Assembly: GCA_011774835.1 (NCBI GenBank)
Contig: JAACAK010000049.1
Coordinates: 79,653-143,652 of the forward strand
Length of the DNA stretch: 64,000 bases
Reading direction: 5' to 3'
Source: Candidatus Kutchimonas denitrificans
Lineage (GTDB): Bacteria; Gemmatimonadota; Gemmatimonadetes; Palauibacterales; KS3-K002
The notes under the pieces are model-generated. The model saw only the letters and a list, made by a program, of their open reading frames with translations. It did no database searches and was not told the DNA's origin. Positions 8,368 to 17,518 of the stretch are shown here, piece after piece (the stretch's first letter is position 1; every line of letters begins with the position of its first letter). The translations under genes and the position numbers were made by a program.

Positions 8368-10251
8368 CTAGGGCAGCGCCTCGCGGGCCGAGCCCCAGCC
8401 CGTCATCGCCTCGAACACCTCGAGGGCGAAGTCGACCTTGCCGAAGGGCGCGCTGACCTGCACGCCCTGTACATGAGGCTCGATCGCGGCGACCATCTCC
8501 CTGGCGATGGCCAGCCCCTCGGCCATGCCCGCCTCTTTCCCCTTGTCGGTGGCGGCCCTCATCCGCTCGAGCACGGAATCGGGCACCTCGATGCCCGGGA
8601 CCTCGTTGTTGAGGAACTCGGCGTTGCGGTAGGAGACCAATGGCCAGATCGCGGCGATGGTCGGGATACGGATTCCCATCTCATCGATCCGTCCCAGAAA
8701 GTCGAGGAAGCGGTCGGTGTCGAAGATCGGCTGGCTGATGGCGTACTGGGCGCCCGCATCCACCTTCCAGTAGAAATGGTTCAGCTCGTAGTCCAGGTCC
8801 ACCGACGCGTGGTTCATGCCCACGCCGAGGAAGTAAGCCGTGGGCTCGCCGATCGAATTGTCGCCCGGATCCAGACCTTCGTTCAGCTTGCGCACCAGAT
8901 TGGTGAGCCCCACCGAGTCGATGTCGAAGACCGCGGTGGCGTCTGGGTAAGGACCCATCTTGGGCGGGTCGCCGGTGATGATCAGCAGGTTCCGGATCCC
9001 CAGCGCGTGCGCGCCCAGCAGGTCGCTCATCATCCCCAGCAGGTTCCGATCGCGACAGCAGTAATGCGGTATCGTCTCCAACCCCACCTCGCGCTCGATG
9101 ATCGAGCAGCTCGCCAGCACGCCCATCCGCATCATCGCCCGTGGGCCGTCCGGCACGTTCACCGCATCCACGCCGGCCGCCTTGAGCCGACGCACCTTCT
9201 CCAGCACGTCGGCCGGATTGGACCCCTTGGGCGGCAGGATCTCGACGCTGGTCACCCGCTGGCCATCGACGATCTTGCGGGCCAGCCGCGAGCGTTCGGC
9301 CACCGGCACCGGCTCGACGCCCTTCGGCTCCTCGGCCGCCGCCGTCTCTCTGGGCACCACGACCAGTTGACGCCGCGGCCGCAAGGCACGCACCTGGCCC
9401 GACATCACCTTGATGTGATCCGGCGTCGTCCCACAGCAGCCGCCGACGAAGCGCACACCTGCCTGGATCAGCCGGCGCGTGTACTTCGAGAAGTACTCGG
9501 GCGACGCCATGTACATCTTGCGGCCCTCCACCTCCCGCGGCAGCCCGGCGTTCGGCTGCGCAGAGAGCGGGCGGTTCGTCACCTGCGCCATCTTCTGGAT
9601 CGCCTTCAGGATCATCGCCGGACCCACGCTGCAGTTGAGCCCGACCACATCGGCGCCCGCCTCGTCCAGGTGGCGGGCGATCCGCTCCGGCTCGGCTCCC
9701 AGCGCGGTCGAGCCGTCAACCTGCACCGTCATCTGGGCGATCGCCGGCAGATCCGCCGCGTCGCGGCACCCCCGAATCGCCTGCTCGGCCTCGGAGATGT
9801 CGCTGAACGTCTCCACGATGAACGCGTCGACACCGCCCTCGGCCAGCGCCTCGGCCTGCTCCCGGAACAGCGCCCGCGCCTCGTCACGACCCGTCGGGCC
9901 GAAGGGCTCGATTCGCACCCCCAGCGGCCCGATCGAACCCGCCACGTAGACGTCGTCGGCCGCCACCTCACGGGCCAGCTCCGCCGCCACCCGGTTGATC
10001 TCGTGCACCCGATTGCCCAGACCGTGCCGGTCCAGCCGCAGGCGGTTCGCGCCGAAGGTGTTCGTCTCCAGAATCTCGGCGCCGGCGTCTCGATAGGCAC
10101 GATGCACCTCGCGCACCAGCTCGGGCCGCTTCAAGTTCAGCTCGTCGTACGAGACGTTGATGAACACGCCTCGTCGATACAGCTCGGTGCCGATCGCCCC
10201 GTCGAACAGATGCGCGCTGCCGTTCTCGATCAGCGCTCGAAAGTCTGGCAT
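8368..10251 (-). CDS. Bifunctional homocysteine S-methyltransferase / methylenetetrahydrofolate reductase
   Basis: N-terminal LFDGAIGTELYRRGVF...ETNTFGANRLRL and GGCCGTTPDHI (Zn Cys pair); C-terminal MTHFR domain (VEILPPKGSNPADVLEKVRRL, LLIITGDPPKMG, AQYAISQPIFDTDRF). Confidence 0.93.
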   Translation of the reverse strand: MPDFRALIENGSAHLFDGAIGTELYRRGVFINVSYDELNLKRPELVREVHRAYRDAGAEILETNTFGANRLRLDRHGLGNRVHEINRVAAELAREVAADDVYVAGSIGPLGVRIEPFGPTGRDEARALFREQAEALAEGGVDAFIVETFSDISEAEQAIRGCRDAADLPAIAQMTVQVDGSTALGAEPERIARHLDEAGADVVGLNCSVGPAMILKAIQKMAQVTNRPLSAQPNAGLPREVEGRKMYMASPEYFSKYTRRLIQAGVRFVGGCCGTTPDHIKVMSGQVRALRPRRQLVVVPRETAAAEEPKGVEPVPVAERSRLARKIVDGQRVTSVEILPPKGSNPADVLEKVRRLKAAGVDAVNVPDGPRAMMRMGVLASCSIIEREVGLETIPHYCCRDRNLLGMMSDLLGAHALGIRNLLIITGDPPKMGPYPDATAVFDIDSVGLTNLVRKLNEGLDPGDNSIGEPTAYFLGVGMNHASVDLDYELNHFYWKVDAGAQYAISQPIFDTDRFLDFLGRIDEMGIRIPTIAAIWPLVSYRNAEFLNNEVPGIEVPDSVLERMRAATDKGKEAGMAEGLAIAREMVAAIEPHVQGVQVSAPFGKVDFALEVFEAMTGWGSAREALP

Positions 10252-10278
10252 CGTCTTTCTCCTGGCCAGATACAAAAA

Positions 10279-10309
10279 GCGACCCGGGCTCGCTTCGAAC
10301 CCGGGTCGC
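10279..10309 (-). terminator. Strong hairpin plus U-tract in the 5' leader of the minus-strand homocysteine methyltransferase/MTHFR gene
   Basis: Perfect 10-bp stem GCGACCCGGG / CCCGGGTCGC followed on the minus strand by TTTTTG; lies upstream of the ATG at 10251. Confidence 0.7.
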
Positions 10310-10390
10310 GTGAGATCTCCTTTTCGGAGCCGCCGCAGCCGTCCCCGGTCTGCAGCGCCCGGCTCTTTAGCCTTTTTTTAAGGTGGTTGC
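10310..10390 (-). promoter_or_regulatory. Candidate structured leader (riboswitch/attenuator-like) upstream of the hairpin terminator
   Basis: Minus strand can form GAGCC...GCAG...CTGC...GGCTC nested helices (10327-10365) and alternative short hairpins GGCT-AAAG-AGCC and CTCC-GAAAA-GGAG. Confidence 0.4.
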
Positions 10391-10554
10391 AAGCGGCCAC
10401 AAATCAGTCCACCGAAATCCCAAGCTACAACCGCCGTCCCACCAGTCAAGCTCCGGTCCGATACGGGCAGGAACAAGCCGAGGGGTACCCGCGTTGCTAG
10501 CGGTAGCCCAAGCGCAGCTCGCAGGCCATCACAACGAGAACGGGAGAACTCGAG

Positions 10555-11652
10555 ATGAGAGCCAAGCGCACGATCACGATCGTGGCGGCGGCCACCGTCA
10601 TATTCGTGGCGACCGCCGCCACTGCCGTGGCCCAGCCGCTCACGCGCCGGACGCCGAACACTCTGGGGTCCTGGGTGACGTCGCCCTGGAACCTCTACTT
10701 CGCCTTCAATCATCGCTTCCGAATTCTGGGCGACGAGAACATCGGCGGTATCTTCGACGAAGGCGTGGTCGAGAACTCGCCTTCCTTCAACCTCGCGCTC
10801 GGACTCTGGGCTCCGTTCATGGCCGGCGTCATGTACAGCTCCGCTCCCAGGATCTCCAACGACCGCCGGAGCAACGAGTGGTTCCCCTACGCGAAGTGGT
10901 CGCCGCTCCGCACCGACCGCTGGTCGATCTCCCTGCTGGGCGGCTACAACTCGCAGGCCGAGAGCGCCGACGGTGTGCTGGCGGGCCAGGTGAACGCCGC
11001 GGGCTTCGAATTCACCGGCGAGGTCCGGGGCTTCAGCGACGCCCTGCACACCGACGAGGCCGGGCTGGCCCTGGCCGGCGGCCTAGGCTATCGGCCCACC
11101 GAGTACATCGCGCTCTCCGCGGACGTGGGCGGCTTCGTGACCGGCCCGGACACCGGTGTCGCCTGGAGCGCCGGGATCGCCATCGGCATCCCGTTCACCC
11201 CGCACACCTTCTCGCTCCAGGTGAGCAATGCGCTCTCGACGATCCCGCAAGAGGCGTCGTTCAACAGCGCCGAGACACCGAGCAGCGATCTGGTCTGGGG
11301 CTTCGAGTTCACCGTTCCGTTCAGCGGCTTCGCCCGCTGGGGCCGGATCTTCGATCCCCGACAGAGCGCCGCCGAAGGACAGAACGTGGTCCCGATGGTC
11401 GCCGAAGTCGACATCAAGCGCTTCGCCTTCCACGGCTCCGACGTCATGGTCTCCGAGGGCGGCCTCGTACGGTGGATCAACCGGGACCCGATCGCCCACA
11501 CGGTGGCGGCCGCGGACGGCAGCTGGAGATCCCCACCCATCGGCCCGGGCGAGACCTACACGGTGCACCTGGACGAGGCCGGCCGCCACGAGTACGTATG
11601 CACCCTGCATCCCAAAGACAGGGGGACGATCCTGGTCGAGCCCGGAAGTTGA
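10555..11652 (+). CDS. Outer-membrane beta-barrel-like protein with C-terminal cupredoxin-like domain
   Basis: Signal peptide; aromatic/alternating beta-barrel-like central region; C-terminal VRWINRDPIAHTVAAADGSWRSPPIGPGETYTVHLDEAGRHEYVCTLHPKDRGTILVEP. Confidence 0.75.
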   Translation: MRAKRTITIVAAATVIFVATAATAVAQPLTRRTPNTLGSWVTSPWNLYFAFNHRFRILGDENIGGIFDEGVVENSPSFNLALGLWAPFMAGVMYSSAPRISNDRRSNEWFPYAKWSPLRTDRWSISLLGGYNSQAESADGVLAGQVNAAGFEFTGEVRGFSDALHTDEAGLALAGGLGYRPTEYIALSADVGGFVTGPDTGVAWSAGIAIGIPFTPHTFSLQVSNALSTIPQEASFNSAETPSSDLVWGFEFTVPFSGFARWGRIFDPRQSAAEGQNVVPMVAEVDIKRFAFHGSDVMVSEGGLVRWINRDPIAHTVAAADGSWRSPPIGPGETYTVHLDEAGRHEYVCTLHPKDRGTILVEPGS

Positions 11653-11711
11653 GCCGCCCGGGGGAGCGGGGTACGCAGGGCCACCGGGATCGGGGCGGCC
11701 GGCGGCCGCCA

Positions 11712-12389
11712 TCACCTCCGGGAACCGGGTTGGCCTTTCGCCATTGAGATCTCGGCGAACGAATCGACGACCATGTCGGCGTCGGCGAGCTCATCCCGTC
11801 GGTGGGTCGAGGCCAAGGCGATGGTCGCCATCCCGGCGCGGCGCGCCGCCTCGATCCCCTGGGGCGCGTCCTCGATCACCACGCAGCCCCTGGGATCGCT
11901 GCCCAGCTGCTCGGCCGCGTGCAGGAAGATGTCGGGGTGCGGCTTGGAGCGGCAGCCGACCGTCTCGATGTCGTAGATCCGGTCGTCGAACAGGTCGGCG
12001 AGCCCCAGACGCCGATCGACGACGGCCAGAAGCTCGGGGGTCAGCGCCGTCGCCAGCGCCGTCCTGTGCGCGTCGCGCACGTCCTCGAAGAACTCCTGGA
12101 AGCCCCACACGAACCCGACGCCGTCGGCGAACAGCTCCCTCACGATCGCCAGCCGCTCGGCGGTGAGTTCCTCGAGGCCGCCCTCGAGCGCGCAGACCTC
12201 CTGAAGCAGCCGGGTGCCCTCCAGCAGCGAGCGACCGGTGAGCCGCGGCTTGATGCTCGCGCGATCGTAGACACGTCCGTGCCGGCGGAGGAACTCGGCC
12301 TGGCCCAGGTCCCAGACCGGCTCGCTGTCGACGACGACACCCTCACAATCGAAGATGATCGCGTCGACGGGGGGGATCGGCTCACTCAT
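11712..12389 (-). CDS. HAD-superfamily hydrolase, beta-phosphoglucomutase-like
   Basis: IIFDCEGVVVDSEPVW (motif I), KPHPDIFLHAAEQLG and VIEDAPQGIEAARRAGM (motifs III/IV). Confidence 0.88.
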   Translation of the reverse strand: MSEPIPPVDAIIFDCEGVVVDSEPVWDLGQAEFLRRHGRVYDRASIKPRLTGRSLLEGTRLLQEVCALEGGLEELTAERLAIVRELFADGVGFVWGFQEFFEDVRDAHRTALATALTPELLAVVDRRLGLADLFDDRIYDIETVGCRSKPHPDIFLHAAEQLGSDPRGCVVIEDAPQGIEAARRAGMATIALASTHRRDELADADMVVDSFAEISMAKGQPGSRR

Positions 12390-12400
12390 GCTTCATCGCT

Positions 12401-12669
12401 TGGGATTCTACGAAGTCGGATATCGGGATTCCGATTGGGGAAATCTCGAGTTCTCCCCGAATTGCCGAAGGAGGTTCGGGGATTCGGGGGTTCGGGGATT
12501 CGGGGAAATACGAAACGATAGCGGATGGCTCGCGCCTTTTCCTTCCCTGCCTCCCCGATGCCTCGAATCCCCGAATCCCAAAATCGTCTTCAACAATTCG
12601 GGAAGAGCTGGATATTCCTGAAATCAGAATCCCGATATCAGAGTCCCGAAATCCGAACTCGAATTCCCA
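12401..12669. repeat. Long imperfect palindromic intergenic repeat, copy A (longest)
   Basis: Arms GAAGTCGGATATCGGGATTC...CCCCGAATTGCCGAAGGAGGTTCGGGGATTCGG and reverse complement of ...CCGAATCCC...CTTCAACAATTCGGGAAGAGC...GAATCCCGATATCAG...CCGAAATCCGAACTC; ends at the next gene's stop codon. Confidence 0.8.
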
Positions 12670-13935
12670 TTACTCCCTCCGAAAGACAAGGGTCGCGTTT
12701 ATCCCCCCGAACCCGAACGAATTCGAGATGGCGAATCGCGCGCCCGCAGCACGGCCGGCGCCGGCGACGAGATCGAGATCGCATTCGGGATCGGGCTCGC
12801 TCAGGTTCAGCGTCGGCGGCAGCCACCCCCGTTCCATCGACAAGGCCGTGATCGCCGCCTCGATGGCCCCGGATGCGCCCAGTGGGTGGCCGTAGTAGCC
12901 CTTGGTGCCGCTGACGGGAATTCCGCGGGCTCGCGCGCCCAGCGCCGACTTGATCGCCCGCGTCTCCACCGGATCGTTCAGCCGCGTGGATGAGGCGTGG
13001 GCGTTCACGTACTCCAAGTCATCGGCGTCGCCGCCCGACCCGGCCAACGCCAGCTCGATCGCCCGGGCCGACTGAGCACCGTCGGGACGCGGTGCAGTCA
13101 TGTGATAGGCATCGTTGGTGGTGCCGAACCCGCACAGCTCGGCATAGATGCGCGCGTCGCGCGCCACCGCCCGCCCCCACTCCTCCAGCACCAGAACCGC
13201 CGCGCCCTCGCCCATGACGAACCCGTCACGGTCCCGGTCGAACGGACGGCTAGCGGTGGCGGGGTCATCGTTGCGCTTCGACATGGCGCGGATCAACGCG
13301 AACGCGCCGTACGATAATGGCGCCAGCGGGCACTCGATTCCGCCAACCAGCACCGCATCGGCCCCGCCGCCCCGGATGAGCTCGAAGCCGCGCCCGACGG
13401 CGATCGCCCCCGAGGCACAGCTCATCCCGTTGGTCGAGTTGGGACCGGTGAACCCGAACTCGATAGCGATGTTGCAACTCGCGGCGCCGGTGAAGACGGC
13501 GAGGGCGACCAGCGGGTTCACCGCCGAAGGCCCTTTCTCTACGTAGACGTGGTGCTGGCTCTCGGCGAACGCCACGCCTCCGAGCGCCGAGCCCATCTGC
13601 ACCGCCACCCGGTCCGGTGACAGCGACTCCGGTGCGAGCTCCGCGTCGGCCAACGCCATGCGCGCGGCAGCCACGCTGAACTGCCCGTAGCGGTCGAGCC
13701 GTTTGGCACGCTTCGCGTCCATGTGGTCGGCCGGGTCGAAGCGCTCGACCTCGGCGGCCATCCGACTACGGAAGCGCGACGGATCGAACCGCGTGAGCTC
13801 GCGCACCGCCGAAGCACCGAGCCGTAATCCGTCCCATAGCCCTTCGGTGCCGGTACCGATAGGCGTGATGCAGCCGATGCCGGTGACGGCGACCCGGCGG
13901 CCGTCGCGAGACTGCACTCCGCTGTCCAGTATCAC
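12670..13935 (-). CDS. Beta-ketoacyl-ACP synthase II-like (KAS II / FabF family)
   Basis: RVAVTGIGCITPIGTG; Cys in GMSCASGA; His in NAHASSTRLND and KGYYGHPLGASGAIEA; GTG start overlaps the stop of the preceding gene by 4 nt (GTGA). Confidence 0.88.
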   Translation of the reverse strand: MILDSGVQSRDGRRVAVTGIGCITPIGTGTEGLWDGLRLGASAVRELTRFDPSRFRSRMAAEVERFDPADHMDAKRAKRLDRYGQFSVAAARMALADAELAPESLSPDRVAVQMGSALGGVAFAESQHHVYVEKGPSAVNPLVALAVFTGAASCNIAIEFGFTGPNSTNGMSCASGAIAVGRGFELIRGGGADAVLVGGIECPLAPLSYGAFALIRAMSKRNDDPATASRPFDRDRDGFVMGEGAAVLVLEEWGRAVARDARIYAELCGFGTTNDAYHMTAPRPDGAQSARAIELALAGSGGDADDLEYVNAHASSTRLNDPVETRAIKSALGARARGIPVSGTKGYYGHPLGASGAIEAAITALSMERGWLPPTLNLSEPDPECDLDLVAGAGRAAGARFAISNSFGFGGINATLVFRRE

Positions 13936-14393
13936 CTCGACTCCGCCTCTCTCTTTACGCCGGCGAGGGTTTCGCCGGCGACGTGATGGATGAAGACCGG
14001 ACCGATCACCGCGTTCGCGGCGAACTTGCCGATGAGCGGCCACCCCGGCCCCTCCGGCCAGGCGTGGACGATCTCGACTCGCGTGGCGTCGTCCGCGGGA
14101 TGGAAACGCCACTCCACATCCATTCCGCGCGTGATCCCGTCGACGTGGTGGTAGCGGACCAGCGGCGTAGCCTCCTCGATCTCCATCTCGCTGACCCACC
14201 AGACCGGGTACCCCAGCGGCCCGAAGTTTCGGCGCGCCGCCATCTCCACCCGGCCGCGGCCGAAGCCATCGCGACGCTGGAAGCGGACCCAGCGATAGTG
14301 GGGCAGGATCTCGGGCCAGCGCTCGACATCGGCCGCCACCCGGAAGCAGCGGTCCACGTCGGCCCACATTCGCATTTCGTTGTGCGTCTTCAT
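13932..14393 (-). CDS. SRPBCC / polyketide cyclase-like (START fold) protein
   Basis: Short protein MKTHNEMRMWADVDRCFRVAADVERWPEILPHYRWVRF..., typical SRPBCC N-terminus. Confidence 0.8.
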   Translation of the reverse strand: MKTHNEMRMWADVDRCFRVAADVERWPEILPHYRWVRFQRRDGFGRGRVEMAARRNFGPLGYPVWWVSEMEIEEATPLVRYHHVDGITRGMDVEWRFHPADDATRVEIVHAWPEGPGWPLIGKFAANAVIGPVFIHHVAGETLAGVKREAESR

Positions 14394-14397
14394 GTCA

Positions 14398-15615
14398 TCA
14401 TAGCTCGCCGATCAGCGATGGCAGCGCCCGCAACCAGAGCCGCGGGTCCAGGACCGCCGCCGGATGGGTCAGGTCGCCCGTCGCCCGGATCAACCGCGTC
14501 GCCAGCGCCGGATTCGCTGCCATCGCCGCCACCAGCCACCCCATCAGCCCCGGCCGGCGGATGACCGACTCGATCGTCCGCTGCAGAGCGCGGGTCGGGG
14601 CCAGCTCGAACCGGAGCCGCCAATCGTAGCGCCGCAGGCTCGCGTTCGCGGCGTCGGAATCCTCCAGGGCGACGGCGATCGCCGCCGCCGCCAGCCGCGC
14701 GCTGCGCAACGCCTGATGGATCCCCTGCCCGGTGAAGGGATCGTAGTACCCGGCCGCGTCCCCGACCAGAACCGCGCCCGGCGCCCAAGCCCGGCGGACT
14801 GGCCGATCGAACGGCCCGGTGACGAGCACATCGTCCTCCAGCCCGGCAGAGCGGACGCGGCGCTCGATCTCCGGAAACGCGCCCAATCCGCGCTCCAGAA
14901 AGCGGCGTGGATTACCGCCCATCGCCGCTGCGTCCGAGCGCGGCACTACCAGCGTCACGTTGCCACCCTCGGCGAACGGGGCGTAGCCGCAGCTTCGCCC
15001 AACCCGAACCCGGAGCTCACCCCGGTCGCCGGCCCCGTTCGGCCCGGCGAGGTGCCCCACGATCGCGATCTTCCGCAGGCGCGGAGGGCGGGACGCGAGC
15101 CCCAACCGCCGCTGCACCACCGAGCGGAGACCATCGGCGCCCACCACCAACGACGAGCGCAATTCGCCCACCGCACCTCCCCGACGAAAGCGCACGCCGA
15201 CCACACGATTCTCCGTGCCGGTGACGAGGCCGAACACGCGAGCCCCGTGGCTGACCCGGGCGCCGGCGAGCTCCGCTTCGGCCAGCAGTGCCGCATCGAA
15301 GTCCCGACGCCGAACCGCCCACCCGGTCTCCCCCACACCGAACTCGGCTCGAAACCTTCTCCCGTTCGGCGCTTCGATGCTCCACCCCTTCAACCCCTGT
15401 GGCTCGAGGCGCTCAGCCAGCTCGCTCGCCAACCCCAATGCCTCGAGCTCCGCCACCGCTCCCGGATTCACACAGTCGCCGCACGGCTTGTCCCGTGGGA
15501 ACGCCGCTCGCTCCAGTACCATCACGTCGTGGCCGCCCCGGGCCAGGCGCAGCGCCACGGCCGAACCCGCGGGGCCACCACCCACCACGATCACATCAGC
15601 ATCACGCACGGTCAT
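14398..15615 (-). CDS. FAD-dependent oxidoreductase, geranylgeranyl reductase-like
   Basis: DVIVVGGGPAGSAVALRLARGGHDVMVLER; PRDKPCGDCVNPGAV; VLVGDAAGYYDPFTGQGIHQALRSA. Confidence 0.9.
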   Translation of the reverse strand: MTVRDADVIVVGGGPAGSAVALRLARGGHDVMVLERAAFPRDKPCGDCVNPGAVAELEALGLASELAERLEPQGLKGWSIEAPNGRRFRAEFGVGETGWAVRRRDFDAALLAEAELAGARVSHGARVFGLVTGTENRVVGVRFRRGGAVGELRSSLVVGADGLRSVVQRRLGLASRPPRLRKIAIVGHLAGPNGAGDRGELRVRVGRSCGYAPFAEGGNVTLVVPRSDAAAMGGNPRRFLERGLGAFPEIERRVRSAGLEDDVLVTGPFDRPVRRAWAPGAVLVGDAAGYYDPFTGQGIHQALRSARLAAAAIAVALEDSDAANASLRRYDWRLRFELAPTRALQRTIESVIRRPGLMGWLVAAMAANPALATRLIRATGDLTHPAAVLDPRLWLRALPSLIGEL

Positions 15616-16324
15616 CCGGTCCACGCTCCCAGCGAAGAGCCCAACGGAAAAATGGCTGCGGCTCCACCTCCGCATCCAGACCGGCGCGCGCCGCCAGTTC
15701 CCGCACCTCGGTCAGGTCGAACGCCGCCCGAACCGATGCCGGACCGTCATGCCGCGAATAGCGGTGCCCGCGCCAGACGGTCCGAGCGAGCAACTGAGCG
15801 CCCAGGTAACCCGGCAGGCAACGACGAAGGTCGGTGACCACGATGCCCCAGCGGCTGACCCGCGCCATCTCAAGTAACGCGTCCACCGCCTCCCCTGTTT
15901 CCAGGTGGTGCAGAACGGTGCTCGAAATCGCCACCTCGAACGCACGCTCGCCGAACGGCAGATGACGCGCGTCGCCTCCCACGAACCGGATCTTCTCACC
16001 CGACTCGGACGATGCCACCGTAGTTTCGGCACCGATACGCAGCGTCAGACGCCCACGATCCAGCCCCACGCCCTCGAACCCGATCGACCGCTCGGCACAC
16101 CAGACCGCCAGCGAGCGCAACACATCGCCGCCCCCGGCACCCACGTCCACCACCCGCACCCGGGCCGGCCTTTTCGGCTCCAACAGCCGCCGCACCTGAT
16201 GCACCACCGTGGCCGTGCCCCCCAGGTAGCGGTTGTACCAGGCCAGATCGGCGAGGCTCTCGGCCAGGCGCTCGGGATCGGGCCGAGGCTGGTCCATCAG
16301 CTCCACAACGGGTCGTCTTTGCAT
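15602..16324 (-). CDS. Class I SAM-dependent methyltransferase
   Basis: VRVVDVGAGGGDVLRSLA (motif I), GDARHLPFGERAFEVAISSTVLHHLE. Confidence 0.87.
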   Translation of the reverse strand: MQRRPVVELMDQPRPDPERLAESLADLAWYNRYLGGTATVVHQVRRLLEPKRPARVRVVDVGAGGGDVLRSLAVWCAERSIGFEGVGLDRGRLTLRIGAETTVASSESGEKIRFVGGDARHLPFGERAFEVAISSTVLHHLETGEAVDALLEMARVSRWGIVVTDLRRCLPGYLGAQLLARTVWRGHRYSRHDGPASVRAAFDLTEVRELAARAGLDAEVEPQPFFRWALRWERGPDDRA

Positions 16325-16370
16325 GAGCCAGAAGAATGGGACGACCGGCTTGGTCAGGCCAGCGGTGGCA

Positions 16371-16385
16371 TGAGAATGAGTCTCG
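16371..16385 (+). promoter_or_regulatory. Candidate Fur-box-like dyad upstream of the multicopper oxidase-ZIP operon
   Basis: TGAGAATGAGTCTCG resembles the Fur 7-1-7 inverted repeat (TGAGAAT-N-ATTCTCA); about 100 bp before ATG 16484. Confidence 0.4.
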
Positions 16386-16483
16386 CTTGCATCCCGGCGC
16401 CCCTTCCCTTATGCTACATCTTTCGTATTGGCTAAATTCGAGGTTTTGTCAGCCTAAAAACTCAACCACACCCGGTTAGTCCC

Positions 16484-17518
16484 ATGACCACTATCTCTCG
16501 GCGCCAATGGTTCAAGCTCGGCGCCGCCGCCGCCGGCTTCTCGTCCCTCGCCGCCGCACTCGGCCTCCGGCCCCGTCGGCCCCAGGCCGAGACGGGGGGC
16601 GAAGAGGTGCACGGCCACGAGGCGGCGACGGTCGGGCGCGTCTCCACGGCCGACTTCGACCCGATGGAGTACCTGACCGAGTTCGACTACGGTCGAAGCC
16701 GCCGTCTCTCCGACGGCCGGACGCTGCGCGAATACGACGTGGTGGCCGTCGATCGGGAGATCGAGGTGGCGCCGGGCGTCTACTACCCGGCCTGGACTTA
16801 CAGCGGCCGGGTTCCGGGCCCCACGCTTCGCTGCACCGAGGGTGATGTGCTGCGAGTGAACTTGCGCAACGGAGGTTCACACCCGCACACGATTCACTTT
16901 CACGGGACGCATCCGCCGGAGATGGACGGGGTGTTCCCGGTGATCGCGCCCGGCGAGTCGTTCACCTACGAGTTCGAGGCGAAGCCGTTCGGGCTGCATC
17001 TCTACCACTGCCACACCATGCCGCTGAAGCGGCACATCCACAAAGGGCTGTACGGCGTGCTGATCATCGATCCGCCCGGCGGCCGACCACCGGCGCGGGA
17101 GCTGGTGATGATGATGAACGCGTTCGACACGAACTTCGACGGCGAGAACGAGGTGTACGCCGTGAACACCGTGGCGTTCTATTATCAGCAGCAGCCGATC
17201 CCGGTGGAGGTTGGGGAGCCCGTACGGGTTTACCTGGTCAACATCACCGAGTTCGACCCGGTGAACTCCTTTCATCTACATGCCGGGATGTTCCGTGTGT
17301 ACCGGACCGGTACCGATCTGGAGCGACACGAGCTCACCGACACGCTCATGATGTGCCAGGGCGAGCGGCACGTGCTGGAGTTCGAGCTGGAGAATCCGGG
17401 CCTGCACATGTTCCACGCGCACCAGAGCGAGTTCGCCGAGCTGGGCTGGATGGGCTTCTTCGAGGCGCAGCCGCCAACGGTAGCCAGCGCCGTCGGTAAG
17501 GAAGGAGGCCGGGCATGA
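16484..17518 (+). CDS. Two-domain multicopper oxidase with Tat-like signal
   Basis: SRRQWFKLGAAAAGFSSLAAAL; copper-ligand motifs HPHTIHFHG, HLYHCHTMPLKRHIHKGLYG, FHLHAGMF, HMFHAHQSEF. Confidence 0.88.
   Translation: MTTISRRQWFKLGAAAAGFSSLAAALGLRPRRPQAETGGEEVHGHEAATVGRVSTADFDPMEYLTEFDYGRSRRLSDGRTLREYDVVAVDREIEVAPGVYYPAWTYSGRVPGPTLRCTEGDVLRVNLRNGGSHPHTIHFHGTHPPEMDGVFPVIAPGESFTYEFEAKPFGLHLYHCHTMPLKRHIHKGLYGVLIIDPPGGRPPARELVMMMNAFDTNFDGENEVYAVNTVAFYYQQQPIPVEVGEPVRVYLVNITEFDPVNSFHLHAGMFRVYRTGTDLERHELTDTLMMCQGERHVLEFELENPGLHMFHAHQSEFAELGWMGFFEAQPPTVASAVGKEGGRA

Noticed and set aside
10281-10305. tRNA-like GGGTTCGAAGC sequence on the minus strand
   Set aside because: Loop of a terminator hairpin; no cloverleaf can be formed.
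8119-10500. 793-aa plus-strand ORF
   Set aside because: Antisense to a clear homocysteine methyltransferase/MTHFR gene; R/H/Q-rich composition typical of high-GC shadow ORFs.
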